Below are positions 1 through 6,599 of a DNA stretch of 7,188 nucleotides, in pieces. The translations under genes were made by a program, and so were the position numbers. How positions within the stretch are numbered: the first letter of the stretch is position 1; every line of letters begins with the position of its first letter. The stretch covers positions 1-7,188 of the forward strand of contig CAVKHV010000072.1 in the NCBI GenBank assembly GCA_963656085.1, written 5' to 3'. Source of the stretch: CAVALG01 sp963656085 (GTDB lineage: Bacteria > Bacillota > Clostridia > Oscillospirales > Acutalibacteraceae). The notes under the pieces were generated by a model. It was not told where the DNA came from and did not search any database. It saw nothing but the letters and a program-made list of their open reading frames with translations.

Positions 1-8
1 TGTATTTT

Positions 9-1160
9 TTACTTTGTAAGCCGTTCCGCCAAAGAAATTATATCGGCGCGGCTGCTGCCGTCCAGCGCCGAAAGGATTTTGACCTCGGGCTCGGCAAAGG
101 TGAGTTCTTTTGAACCTTCAAGCATATTTTTCATTGTTTTAACAGCGGTCGGTGCCCAGCTGCCGTTTTCGATAAACGCCACCGTCCTGTTTTTATATCC
201 GCGCTCGGTAAGATGCTCTATAAATTCGCGCATAAACGGGAAGATGCCGGCGTTATATGTAGTTGTTGCAAGCACCAGCCTGTCATACCTGAAAGCGTCC
301 TCAACCGCTTCATACATATCGCACCTTGCCAAATCGTTAAGCACCGCCTTGCAGCCGCGCTTTTGCAGTTCGTCCGCAAGCATTTTCGCCGCTTCGGCTG
401 TGTGACCGTAAACCGAGGTGTAGGCTATGACCACGCCTTCGCTCTCCGCCGCGTAACCCGACCAGGTGTTGTAAAGTCCCAAATAGTACCCCAAATTATC
501 CGAAAGGACGGGTCCGTGCAGCGGGCATATTATCCGAATATCAAGGTCGGCTGCCTTTTTAAGCAGCGCCTGTACCTGTGCGCCGTATTTTCCGACTATT
601 CCGAAATAATACCTGCGCGCTTCGCAAGCCCAGTCCTCTTCGGCGTCAAGCGCGCCGAATTTGCCGAACCCGTCAGCCGAGAACAAAACTTTGTCGGTGC
701 TGTCGTAGGTTACTATTACTTCGGGCCAGTGTACCATCGGTGCGGTTATAAACGTAAGGGTGTGTCTGCCGAGGTTCAGCGTGTCCTTTTCGCCGACGAC
801 AATGCGGTTTTCGGCGAAATCGGTCCCGAAAAACTGTTTCATCATAATAAAGGCTTTTGCGCTTGCGACTATCGTTGCGTCGGGGTAGGCCGCCCTAAAA
901 TTCATAATATTTGCCGAGTGGTCGGGTTCCATATGCTGAACTATCAGGTAATCCGGCTTCGCTTCGCCCAGTACGGCTTTAATGTTGGCAAGCCATTCTT
1001 CCCCAAACCGAGCGTCGACCGTGTCAAAAACCGCAATCTTTTCATCGGTTATAATGTATGAATTGTACGCCATCCCGTTTTCAACCGTAAACTGTCCCTC
1101 AAAAAGGTCTATATCACGGTCGTTAACGCCCACATATTTTATGTCTTTCGTAATTTCCAT
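9..1160 (-). CDS. Flavodiiron protein (FprA-type anaerobic flavoprotein)
   Basis: This 383-residue cytoplasmic protein has the two-domain architecture of A-type flavoproteins, which reduce O2 to water and/or NO to N2O with electrons from rubredoxin or a similar carrier. The N-terminal metallo-beta-lactamase-like domain (about 1-235) carries the diiron ligands seen as H76-x-E78-x-D80-H81, H144, D163 and H215, so the centre appears complete. The C-terminal flavodoxin domain (about 242-383) has an FMN phosphate loop at TSVYGHT (248-254), the TTTYNAGIFP segment (299-308) and the ENGSWAP segment (331-337). There is no fused rubredoxin or reductase domain, so a separate electron donor is needed. 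ATG at 1160 is preceded by GGGAGG at 1169-1174. It is the last visible gene of the five-gene minus-strand operon, 23 bp after the isomerase gene. In an anaerobe the likely role is oxygen or NO detoxification; O2 versus NO preference cannot be read from sequence. Confidence 0.95.
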   Translation of the reverse strand: MEITKDIKYVGVNDRDIDLFEGQFTVENGMAYNSYIITDEKIAVFDTVDARFGEEWLANIKAVLGEAKPDYLIVQHMEPDHSANIMNFRAAYPDATIVASAKAFIMMKQFFGTDFAENRIVVGEKDTLNLGRHTLTFITAPMVHWPEVIVTYDSTDKVLFSADGFGKFGALDAEEDWACEARRYYFGIVGKYGAQVQALLKKAADLDIRIICPLHGPVLSDNLGYYLGLYNTWSGYAAESEGVVIAYTSVYGHTAEAAKMLADELQKRGCKAVLNDLARCDMYEAVEDAFRYDRLVLATTTYNAGIFPFMREFIEHLTERGYKNRTVAFIENGSWAPTAVKTMKNMLEGSKELTFAEPEVKILSALDGSSRADIISLAERLTK

Positions 1161-1183
1161 TGATTTTGCCTCCCATTTTCATT

Positions 1184-2134
1184 TTAAACCGTTGTTTTAA
1201 GCAGTACGGCGTTTCCGCAAAGCGTTACTTTTGTGCCGCACGGGATAAATACGCTGCCGCCTTTTGCAATTTTTTCTGTGCCGCCGTCCCACGAAAGCGT
1301 GAATGACCCGTCAAGGCAGATCAGCGATTCAAAGCAGTCGTCGTCCTTTATCACCTTATCGCCGCAGAGGGTCAAACGCTCAGCCTTAAACAGTTTGCAA
1401 TCCGCAAGCAGTTCGGTTCCGTTTTCGTTTTCGTTTTTGCTGACTTCTGCACGCCTGTATTCCGATTTTTTAAGATCGGTAACGTCAAGCGCCTGTTTAA
1501 TATGCAATTGGCGCGGTTTTCCGTCAGCCCCAAGTCTGCCGTAATCGGATACGCGGTATGTAGTGTCGGAGTTTTGCTGAACCTCCGCTATCAGTATTCC
1601 GGCGCCGATAGCATGCAGTGTGCCCGACGGTATAAAAAACGTATCGCCTTTGCGAACCTTAACAAAATTGCATATATCGGTAAGGGTATCGTCCTCAATT
1701 CGGCGCTTGAATTCTTCCTTGTCGGTGTCACGGTTGAAACCGTAGATAAGGCTTGCGTCCTCCGCACAGTCAACAACATACCACATCTCGGTTTTTCCGT
1801 AACCTCCGCCGTGCTCGGCGGCATATTTATCATCAGGGTGAACCTGGATGCTGAGCCTGTCGCGTGCGTCGATAAGTTTAATAAGCAGCGGGAAAAATTC
1901 AAACTTTTCGCAATCGCGCCCCGTTGCGGCGCTGCCCCATATGTCAATAACTTCTTTTAAGGTTTTGCCCGCCAAACTGCCGTTCTGTACGGTGCAGGGT
2001 CCGTCGTCGCGGCAGGAAAGGGCCCAAGCCTCCGCCGCCTTGTCAAGGTCGGTCTTTACGCCGTATTCTTCGCGCAGCCTTGTGCCCCCCCAGATATAGT
2101 CCTTAACTGTCGGTGATAATACTAATGGATACAT
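1184..2134 (-). CDS. manA: Mannose-6-phosphate isomerase, class I
   Basis: The protein interconverts mannose-6-phosphate and fructose-6-phosphate, linking mannose use to glycolysis or feeding GDP-mannose synthesis. It has 316 residues, the usual length of the short Gram-positive class I enzymes. The zinc ligands are visible as Q97 and H99 in SIQVHPDD, E116 in GKTEMWYV, and H174 in PSGTLHAIGAG. The signature EVQQNSDTTYR ends in R194, the expected active-site arginine, and is followed by YGR at 198-200. The early WGG motif (15-17) is typical of the family. A second, smaller cupin-like region occupies the C-terminus from about 240. ATG at 2134 has AGGAGAAGG immediately upstream. It lies 21 bp after the LRR/dockerin gene and 23 bp before the flavodiiron gene, so it is probably co-transcribed with both. 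No sugar kinase or mannose transporter is adjacent, so catabolic versus biosynthetic use is open. Confidence 0.95.
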   Translation of the reverse strand: MYPLVLSPTVKDYIWGGTRLREEYGVKTDLDKAAEAWALSCRDDGPCTVQNGSLAGKTLKEVIDIWGSAATGRDCEKFEFFPLLIKLIDARDRLSIQVHPDDKYAAEHGGGYGKTEMWYVVDCAEDASLIYGFNRDTDKEEFKRRIEDDTLTDICNFVKVRKGDTFFIPSGTLHAIGAGILIAEVQQNSDTTYRVSDYGRLGADGKPRQLHIKQALDVTDLKKSEYRRAEVSKNENENGTELLADCKLFKAERLTLCGDKVIKDDDCFESLICLDGSFTLSWDGGTEKIAKGGSVFIPCGTKVTLCGNAVLLKTTV

Positions 2135-2155
2135 ACCTTCTCCTTTTACCTGTTT

Positions 2156-3319
2156 TTAAAATTCGGTTATGATCTCAGCGTCATAACGCAAAATCATTAT
2201 TGCGTCCCCGGTTGAAACAGAATCGTCAAAATTGACATTTGCCTGAATTGCGGAAAGGGGTGACAACGGCAAGATCTGCGCGTCGTATTTCAAGATCGCA
2301 ATAACGTCTTTGATATTAACGGTTCCGTTAAGGTCGGCGTCACCCCGTATTATATCGGAAACCTCCGCTTGCAGGCGGATATGCGTACAGCAAACTTCAC
2401 AATCCCCCTCGGCATACATTACGCTTTCGCCGCTCATGCCGCCTGTTTTCCAGTTGTAACCCGTATGACTGTGACCTTCGCAATCACGGAACTCGGTGCC
2501 GTGCTCTTTTGCGAAACTTTCGGCAAACGAGCCGGATCTGCCCGATATTGCGAAACTGCCGCAGCCCTTAAACGCATCCTCGGCAATATTTTGGGTCGAC
2601 GGCGGAATGTATACCGACCGAAGCGAGGAACACCCCTCAAATGCCGACGGGCATATGGTGGTAACCTCCTCCGCAAGCGATACAAGATTAAGGGAAACGC
2701 ACCCGAAAAAGGTATCTTCACCGAGGGTTTTGAACGAGCCGTTCAGGTTTGCCGTTTCAAGCGAAGCGCAGCTGTCAAACGCCGCGGCACCGAGCGAAGT
2801 AACGCTTTCGGGCAGCGATACCGAAACAATGCCGCTTTTGTAAAACGCGCCTATGCCGATAACTTTAAGCGAGTCGGGCAATGCCACCGATTTGAGCGCG
2901 GTGCAGCCCCAGAACGCAGCGTCGTCAATAAGCGTAATGTTTTCAAGATTGACCGCCGTAAGAGCCGTGCAGTTTTCAAAAGCGTATTTAGGCAGGGCGG
3001 TTACGGTATTCGGCAGCGTAACCGAAACAAGCGAGGTGCAGCCGCTGAATGCCGCACCGCCTATTGCAGTAACGGTTTCGGGTATTACTATTTCGGTAAT
3101 CTGACTGCAGCCGCGGAACGCGTACGGCGCTATTTCGGTTATTTTATTACCGTTTTCATCGGTTTCGGGTATAATTACTTTGCCCGAAAGGGATTTGTCA
3201 AAATCGGAAATCACCCCTGTTGCAGGGTCAACCGTATATGCAGCCTGCGCGCCCGCACAGGGCAGAGCAGCCGCAAGAATAAATATGCACAGCAAGATCG
3301 AAAGATGTTTTTTAAGCAT
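2156..3319 (-). CDS. Secreted BspA-like leucine-rich-repeat protein with C-terminal dockerin
   Basis: A 387-residue exported protein. Residues 1-26 form a signal peptide (KK, then a hydrophobic run from about L6 to A18, then AGAQA, with likely cleavage after A26). A short lead (about 28-56) resembles the start of many LRR_5 proteins. Residues about 57-277 contain roughly nine BspA-type repeats, each with an AF-x-x-C core followed by a strand ending in P, for example AFRGC, AFSGC, AFENC, AFWGC and AFEGC. Residues 281-320 form a linker with C307, C310 and C311. Residues 326-385 match a type I dockerin: calcium loop one D327, D329, N331, N335, D338, and a degenerate loop two N361, N363, D365, S369, D372, the latter followed by ILRYDAE. 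I chose ATG 3319 because AGGAGAACGC precedes it and the signal peptide begins there; a longer in-frame start would overlap the transporter gene by about 270 bp. Likely role: non-catalytic, binding or adhesive, attached through a cohesin. No cohesin or scaffoldin gene is in view. Confidence 0.92.
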   Translation of the reverse strand: MLKKHLSILLCIFILAAALPCAGAQAAYTVDPATGVISDFDKSLSGKVIIPETDENGNKITEIAPYAFRGCSQITEIVIPETVTAIGGAAFSGCTSLVSVTLPNTVTALPKYAFENCTALTAVNLENITLIDDAAFWGCTALKSVALPDSLKVIGIGAFYKSGIVSVSLPESVTSLGAAAFDSCASLETANLNGSFKTLGEDTFFGCVSLNLVSLAEEVTTICPSAFEGCSSLRSVYIPPSTQNIAEDAFKGCGSFAISGRSGSFAESFAKEHGTEFRDCEGHSHTGYNWKTGGMSGESVMYAEGDCEVCCTHIRLQAEVSDIIRGDADLNGTVNIKDVIAILKYDAQILPLSPLSAIQANVNFDDSVSTGDAIMILRYDAEIITEF

Positions 3320-3330
3320 GGCGTTCTCCT

Positions 3331-4272
3331 CTAAATTATATTTAAAATCAGCGAAGTAAGCGGTATTGTAACGACCGAGAGCAGCGTTGAAACCGAGACA
3401 AGTTTGCCGGCATACGTTCCGTCGCCGCCGAACTTTTCGGCAAAAATGCAGGTAGCGGCGGCGCAGGGGGTAGCCGAGCAGATAACGGTAACGGCGCTGA
3501 CCATCGGGTCTATCCGCACTCCCGTGAGTTTTAAAAGCACAACAAGCAGGGCTGATACCGCCGGGAACGCTAAAAGCCGCAGCGCAGCACATCCCCACAT
3601 ACGCATATCTTTTAAAAGACCCTTTAATTTAATGTCGGCAAGTTTTATGCCGACTAACAGCATAGAGCAGGGTGCAACCATATCCTTTAAACCGTTAAGG
3701 GCGGTTATAAGCGTCTGCGGTACGTAGGCGTTTATCGGCAGCAGGTATATCACAAGCCCTATGTATATAGGCACCGTGGCGGGGTTAATGAATATCTTTT
3801 TGGGCGAAATAAAACTCCTGTCGCGGGTGTAAATAAGGCAGCCGAGACTCCAGGCGTAGATGTTAAAACTTATAACATACGCCGTAACATAAACGGCGGC
3901 TTTTGCGCCGCAAACAGCGGTAATAAGCGGCATACCGATATATCCCGCATTGGGGAACAGTGCGGCGTACCGCAAGACCTTCGCCCTCTCGGACGGCGCG
4001 CCTTTAAAGCAGTTTACGGCTATTATGTAAGATATACCCAGCGTGAGCATTGAAAGCAGGAACGCCCAAAAGATATTAATTGCGGTCTTTGCATTAAAAT
4101 CGTCAATAAACCCGACAATAAGCATCGCGGGCTGCAACACATATAAGATCAGGGTTGAAAGACCCTTTGCAAACTCCTCGCCCGCAAGCGAAAATTTTTT
4201 AAGCGCAAAACCCGGCACAAGATATATAAAAAACAGTAAAACGCAGTTAAGCAACACTATTGTATCGACCAT
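3331..4272 (-). CDS. AEC-family (auxin efflux carrier-like) membrane transporter
   Basis: A 313-residue polytopic inner-membrane protein with about ten hydrophobic segments (roughly 5-24, 37-57, 65-88, 103-120, 125-147, 165-180, 195-212, 228-249, 258-277 and 292-311). It fits the AEC permease family, secondary carriers for organic acids and related anions. Supporting motifs are FPNAGYIGMPL (106-116), the PATVPIYIGL helix (164-173), MVAPCSMLLVGIKL (198-211), the ATPCAAATCIFAEKFGGD segment (267-284) and a final STLLSVVTIPL helix (295-305). Its length is typical of bacterial members. ATG at 4272 is preceded by GGGAG, which sits beside the stop codon of the upstream phosphatase gene, 9 bp away, suggesting translational coupling. 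The LRR gene follows after 11 bp. Substrate cannot be assigned; bacterial homologues are often annotated as malate or other organic acid permeases, and neighbours give no clear hint. Confidence 0.92.
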   Translation of the reverse strand: MVDTIVLLNCVLLFFIYLVPGFALKKFSLAGEEFAKGLSTLILYVLQPAMLIVGFIDDFNAKTAINIFWAFLLSMLTLGISYIIAVNCFKGAPSERAKVLRYAALFPNAGYIGMPLITAVCGAKAAVYVTAYVISFNIYAWSLGCLIYTRDRSFISPKKIFINPATVPIYIGLVIYLLPINAYVPQTLITALNGLKDMVAPCSMLLVGIKLADIKLKGLLKDMRMWGCAALRLLAFPAVSALLVVLLKLTGVRIDPMVSAVTVICSATPCAAATCIFAEKFGGDGTYAGKLVSVSTLLSVVTIPLTSLILNII

Positions 4273-4281
4273 AATAACTCC

Positions 4282-4890
4282 CTACGGACGTATTTCGGCA
4301 ATCACTTCAATTGCCCCCGTTCTGGCATAAAGCGACGGGGTGACAAGCACCGAGTAACCGCAGCCGTTGCCGCTTCTCCATTCCAATTGACTCTTGCGCG
4401 GAAAGGCGCAGGCGGCAAGCAGGCTCATAATAACGCCGCCGTGCATAATAAGCGCTGCGTCGGTGTAGCCCGACTGCGAAAGGTGGCGCACCACCTTGTT
4501 AAATCCCAAAACTATTCGGTTCGAGAATTCGTTAAGATCCTCGCCGCCCGGAATTTGCCGCAGACGTCCGCCGATAAAATCGCGGTAGGTTGGGTCATTT
4601 TCGAGTTCTTCGGCGGTTTTACCCTCAAATATCCCGAAATTAAATTCACGCAGGTCTTTGACTATATTAACGGGCAGCCCTTCATACAGTATGTGCGCCG
4701 TTTCGGTGCATCTTTTCAGCGGGCTTGAATACAGCATATCAACCTCGGGGTATATCCCGGTGCTTAAAAGTTCGTGCAGTTCCTCTTTGCCCGCCTCGCT
4801 TAAGCCTACATCGGTTGACCCGACATATTGACCGAGCGCGTTAGCGGCGGTGCTTCCGTGGCGTATCAAATTTATCATATATGATTTCAT
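4282..4890 (-). CDS. Histidine phosphatase family protein (phosphoglycerate mutase-like)
   Basis: A 202-residue cytoplasmic enzyme of the branch-2H phosphatase superfamily, which works through a phosphohistidine intermediate. The catalytic set is visible: R10-H11-G12 in NLIRHGST, R60 in SSPLKRCTETA, E82 in LREFNFGIFEG, and H150-G151 in MHGGVIMSLL. PGGEDLNEFSNR (114-125) matches the usual PGGES-type loop. The length and the NFGIFEGKTAEEL segment resemble alpha-ribazole phosphatase (CobC/CobZ-like) and broad-specificity phosphatases more than true glycolytic mutases, but no cobalamin genes are present, so the substrate is unassigned. ATG at 4890 is preceded by AAGAGGT, five bases upstream. It is the first gene of the minus-strand operon, 9 bp before the transporter, and has its own sigma-A-type promoter at 4919-4948. 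Confidence 0.9.
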   Translation of the reverse strand: MKSYMINLIRHGSTAANALGQYVGSTDVGLSEAGKEELHELLSTGIYPEVDMLYSSPLKRCTETAHILYEGLPVNIVKDLREFNFGIFEGKTAEELENDPTYRDFIGGRLRQIPGGEDLNEFSNRIVLGFNKVVRHLSQSGYTDAALIMHGGVIMSLLAACAFPRKSQLEWRSGNGCGYSVLVTPSLYARTGAIEVIAEIRP

Positions 4891-4918
4891 ATAATACCTC
4901 TTTTACATTTATGAATTT

Positions 4919-4948
4919 ATTATACAACAGAAAAGCTCGCTATTGCAA
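4919..4948 (-). promoter_or_regulatory. Predicted sigma-A promoter of the five-gene operon
   Basis: Read on the minus strand, a TTGCAA box (4943-4948) and a consensus TATAAT box (4919-4924) are separated by 18 bp. Transcription would start near 4912, about 20 bases upstream of the phosphatase ATG. The -35 box lies inside a perfect 12-bp palindrome, CTATTGCAATAG (4940-4951), which could be a regulator site or chance. No further promoter is needed because all downstream gaps are 23 bp or less. Confidence 0.65.
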
Positions 4949-4979
4949 TAGTTCCGCCGATATAATATCAAACTTTTTC

Positions 4980-5008
4980 TTGCGGCGGGGGCGGCGCGGT
5001 GGTACAAT
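4980..5008 (+). promoter_or_regulatory. Predicted promoter of the glycosyltransferase gene
   Basis: On the plus strand TTGCGG (4980-4985) and TACAAT (5003-5008) are exactly 17 bp apart, with an unusually GC-rich spacer. The start of transcription would be near 5015, giving a short leader of about 20 bases. The gene therefore appears monocistronic and divergent from the phosphatase operon, the two -35 boxes being about 30 bp apart. The -35 match is weaker than the -10 match. Confidence 0.5.
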
Positions 5009-5037
5009 AATAAAAAACAGCGGAAGAAGTGAATTTA

Positions 5038-5955
5038 TTGGTAACGATACTCCTTGCGGTTTATAACGGCGAAAAATATCTTGCCCGTCAGCTCGACTCC
5101 ATACTCGGCGGCAGTTTTAAAAACTTCAATATCCTGATAAGGGATGACGGCTCAACCGACGCCTCGCGCCGAATTGCCGAAGATTACGCAGAACGCTGCC
5201 CCGAAATAACCGTCCTGCACGGCGAGCCCACCGGAAGCGCCTGCCGCAATTTTTTTGAACTTATAAAAGCCGCGGACGACGATTATATTATGTTCTGCGA
5301 CCAGGACGATTACTGGATGCCCGATAAAATTCAAAAAACCTTTGAAAAAATGCTTGTAACCGAAAACGGCGATAAGCAGACTCCCGTTCTTATACATACC
5401 GACCTTTCGGTAGCGGACGCCGAACTGAATGTTATTGCGCCGTCGTTTTTTAAATTTCAGGCAATCTCACCGGGGCGCAGCGCCTTAAACAATCTGCTTG
5501 TTCAGAATAATGTTACCGGCTGCACCGTTATGATAAACCGCAGCCTTTTAAACCTTGCAAAAAACATGCCCGAGTCCTGCGCTATGCATGACTGGTGGCT
5601 TGCGCTGCTTGCGGCGGCGTTCGGCAAGACCGATTATCTTGACGAACCGACAATGCTCTACTGCCAGCACGGCGACAATCAGGTCGGCGCAAAAAAAGCA
5701 ACGGGCACGGAATTTATAGCAAGAAAAATAAAAACAAGAAAACAAACGGCGGAAAACTACCGCGCCGCTTTTGCGCAGGCAAACGAACTGCTGCGCCTGT
5801 ACGGCGATAAACTGACAGCGAAACAGCGCGAAACCGTTGCGGCGTACGCGTCGCTGGCGCACGGCTCAAAACTTAAAAAAATCAAAACCATACGAAAATA
5901 CGATTTCCGAAAAAACACCCTTGTAAGAACGGTGGGGCAGTATTTTTCAATTTAA
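5038..5955 (+). CDS. Family 2 glycosyltransferase, rhamnosyltransferase-like
   Basis: Predicted to transfer a sugar from a nucleotide-sugar to a cell-surface polysaccharide acceptor on the cytoplasmic face. The GT-A fold signatures are visible: the N-terminal strand TILLAVYNGEKYL, RDDGSTD (35-41) for nucleotide binding, and the metal-binding DQDD (88-91) followed by YW. MHDWW (183-187) and YCQHGDNQVGA (208-218) are typical of GT2 proteins annotated as alpha-L-rhamnosyltransferases. There is no transmembrane segment, and the basic C-terminal tail may contact the membrane. I chose TTG 5038 (305 residues) over GTG 5029 (308): GAAGAAGTGA (5023-5032) fits an AAGGAGGTGA-type ribosome site at normal distance from 5038, whereas GTG 5029 would lie inside it. 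An in-frame TAA at 5011 rules out starts further upstream. Donor sugar and polymer are unknown; no other polysaccharide genes are visible. Confidence 0.9.
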   Translation: MVTILLAVYNGEKYLARQLDSILGGSFKNFNILIRDDGSTDASRRIAEDYAERCPEITVLHGEPTGSACRNFFELIKAADDDYIMFCDQDDYWMPDKIQKTFEKMLVTENGDKQTPVLIHTDLSVADAELNVIAPSFFKFQAISPGRSALNNLLVQNNVTGCTVMINRSLLNLAKNMPESCAMHDWWLALLAAAFGKTDYLDEPTMLYCQHGDNQVGAKKATGTEFIARKIKTRKQTAENYRAAFAQANELLRLYGDKLTAKQRETVAAYASLAHGSKLKKIKTIRKYDFRKNTLVRTVGQYFSI

Positions 5956-5975
5956 TCGCCGAATATAAAAAACAC

Positions 5976-6005
5976 GCAGAGACTGCCGTATAAGGCAGCC
6001 CCTGC
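5976..6005. terminator. Bidirectional intrinsic terminator between convergent genes
   Basis: A hairpin with 12-base arms (5976-5987 and 5994-6005) and a six-base loop. Read on the minus strand all 12 positions pair, two as G-U, and the stem is followed by GTGTTTTTTAT: a good terminator for the small SOS-box gene. Read on the plus strand ten of twelve positions pair and an A/T-rich ATTATTATTTTA follows, adequate for the glycosyltransferase transcript. The placement between converging stop codons fits shared use. Confidence 0.8.
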
Positions 6006-6017
6006 ATTATTATTTTA

Positions 6018-6056
6018 CATTGTGCGGCTTATATTTATTTGCATTATGCGGCTTAT
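6018..6056. repeat. Short direct repeat, two 15-bp copies
   Basis: CATTGTGCGGCTTAT (6018-6032) and CATTATGCGGCTTAT (6042-6056) differ at one base and are 24 bp apart. They lie in the gap between the terminator hairpin and the stop codon of the small membrane-protein gene. No function is evident. Confidence 0.6.
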
Positions 6057-6083
6057 GCGGTCGGGTGCTGAATTACAGCAGTT

Positions 6084-6281
6084 TCAGCAGCCCGATTTTT
6101 TGCGTTTGTCCGCAATATATTTTGAGCAGCCGCTGCCGCCACGGTTGCCCGAACCCTTTGAGCGGAAAAGGTCAATTATCTTATCTTCAAAGCCGATAAG
6201 TTTTTCTTCATTAAAAAGCCCGAAAATTATAAACGCCGCAACAATAATTTCCAATGCGGAAGATACCATAAACCAAGTCAT
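6084..6281 (-). CDS. Small single-span membrane protein behind a LexA box
   Basis: A 65-residue protein that I cannot assign to a characterised family. It begins MTWFMVSSALEIIVAAF, with one hydrophobic segment at about 4-23, then an amphipathic acidic/basic stretch (NEEKLIGFEDKIIDLFR, 24-40), then a flexible Gly/Ser-rich tail with C52 and C65 and a basic end (KRKK). The positive-inside rule suggests the tail is cytoplasmic. I chose ATG 6281 because a purine-rich site (GGAGGGAAGGGG) lies just upstream; an in-frame ATG at 6332 has no ribosome site. The plus-strand reading of the same bases is low-complexity and lacks a promoter. The leader carries a strong promoter and a LexA-type operator, so induction by DNA damage is inferred. 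By size and topology it resembles, without detectable homology, SOS-induced small membrane proteins such as division inhibitors or membrane-active toxins. Confidence 0.75.
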   Translation of the reverse strand: MTWFMVSSALEIIVAAFIIFGLFNEEKLIGFEDKIIDLFRSKGSGNRGGSGCSKYIADKRKKSGC

Positions 6282-6336
6282 AAAAATCCCCTTCCCTCCG
6301 CCCGACAAAGCGGAATAAACAATCAAAAACATTTAC

Positions 6337-6350
6337 CGAACAAATGTTCG
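6337..6350. promoter_or_regulatory. LexA/DinR (SOS) box
   Basis: CGAACAAATGTTCG has perfect CGAAC/GTTCG arms around a four-base spacer and fits the Gram-positive LexA consensus CGAACRNRYGTTYC at 13 of 14 positions; the differing last base completes the palindrome. It begins at about +2 relative to the predicted minus-strand start (near 6352), so bound LexA would block initiation or promoter clearance. The only gene it can serve at this distance is the small membrane protein at 6084-6281. Confidence 0.8.
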
Positions 6351-6358
6351 TTATTATT

Positions 6359-6387
6359 ATAATACACCCTCAAGCGAGGTTTGTCAA
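6359..6387 (-). promoter_or_regulatory. Strong sigma-A promoter of the SOS-box gene
   Basis: On the minus strand a consensus TTGACA (6382-6387) and TATTAT (6359-6364) are separated by exactly 17 bp. The predicted start is about 6352, giving a leader of about 70 bases to ATG 6281. A/T tracts upstream (6391-6432) could act as an UP-like element. Such a strong promoter directly over a LexA box is typical of tightly repressed, highly inducible SOS genes. Confidence 0.8.
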
Positions 6388-6390
6388 GCC

Positions 6391-6432
6391 TTTTTTTAAA
6401 AATTTTTCGGGGCAATTTTTTTAATTTTTTCG
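6391..6432. other. A/T-tract region upstream of the SOS promoter
   Basis: This stretch is almost wholly A and T, with runs of five to seven identical bases interrupted by one GC-rich patch near 6409-6413. It sits directly upstream of the -35 box and may be a curved or UP-element-like region. There is no GC-rich stem that would make it a clear terminator and no coding potential. The function is inferred from position only. Confidence 0.4.
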
Positions 6433-6488
6433 TAATAACCCGTGGGGTTTGCGCCGCCCTTGGCTTCCTCTGACGAGGGGCTGGTGTA

Positions 6489-6564
6489 GGCAAGGGTTTA
6501 AGCGTACCGTCAGCACTCAAATTACAGTAAACCACATCTAATGTCTATTGTCTAACGTCTAGTA
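6489..6564 (+). repeat. Heptamer-bearing repeat unit, copy 1
   Basis: The unit starts GGCAAGGGTTTAAGCGTACC and continues through CAGCACTCAA to ACCACA. It then has four heptamers: TCTAATG (6537-6543), TCTATTG, TCTAACG and TCTAGTA (6558-6564). It is the most diverged of the three copies, with several substitutions in the unique part and in the first two heptamers. Confidence 0.8.
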
Positions 6565-6599
6565 CGGCAAGAGCCTGTGCATACCATTAACCTGCGGTC

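Noticed and set aside
213..1061. Long plus-strand ORF opposite the flavodiiron gene
   Set aside because: It is the antisense frame of a gene with complete catalytic motifs; its product is Cys/Arg/Tyr-rich with no domain.
2369..3334. 321-codon plus-strand ORF opposite the LRR gene
   Set aside because: Its apparent repeat structure (RG/AA-rich) only mirrors the LRR repeats on the other strand.
3320..3598. In-frame upstream extension of the LRR protein by 93 codons
   Set aside because: It overlaps the 3' end of the transporter gene, encodes an Arg-rich low-complexity peptide, and would bury the signal peptide; ATG 3319 has a clear ribosome site.
6022..6318. 98-codon plus-strand ORF opposite the small membrane protein
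   Set aside because: It is the antisense shadow of 6084-6281, starts just after the terminator hairpin, and has no promoter, ribosome site or recognisable protein features.
6282..6332. Longer start (ATG 6332) for the SOS-box membrane protein
   Set aside because: There is no Shine-Dalgarno sequence ahead of it and it begins about five bases from the LexA box, whereas ATG 6281 has a strong purine-rich site at normal spacing.
6323..6535. 70-codon minus-strand ORF
   Set aside because: It runs from repeat copy 1 through the A/T-tract region and across the promoter and LexA box of the small gene, with a Lys/Pro/Arg-biased product and no ribosome site.
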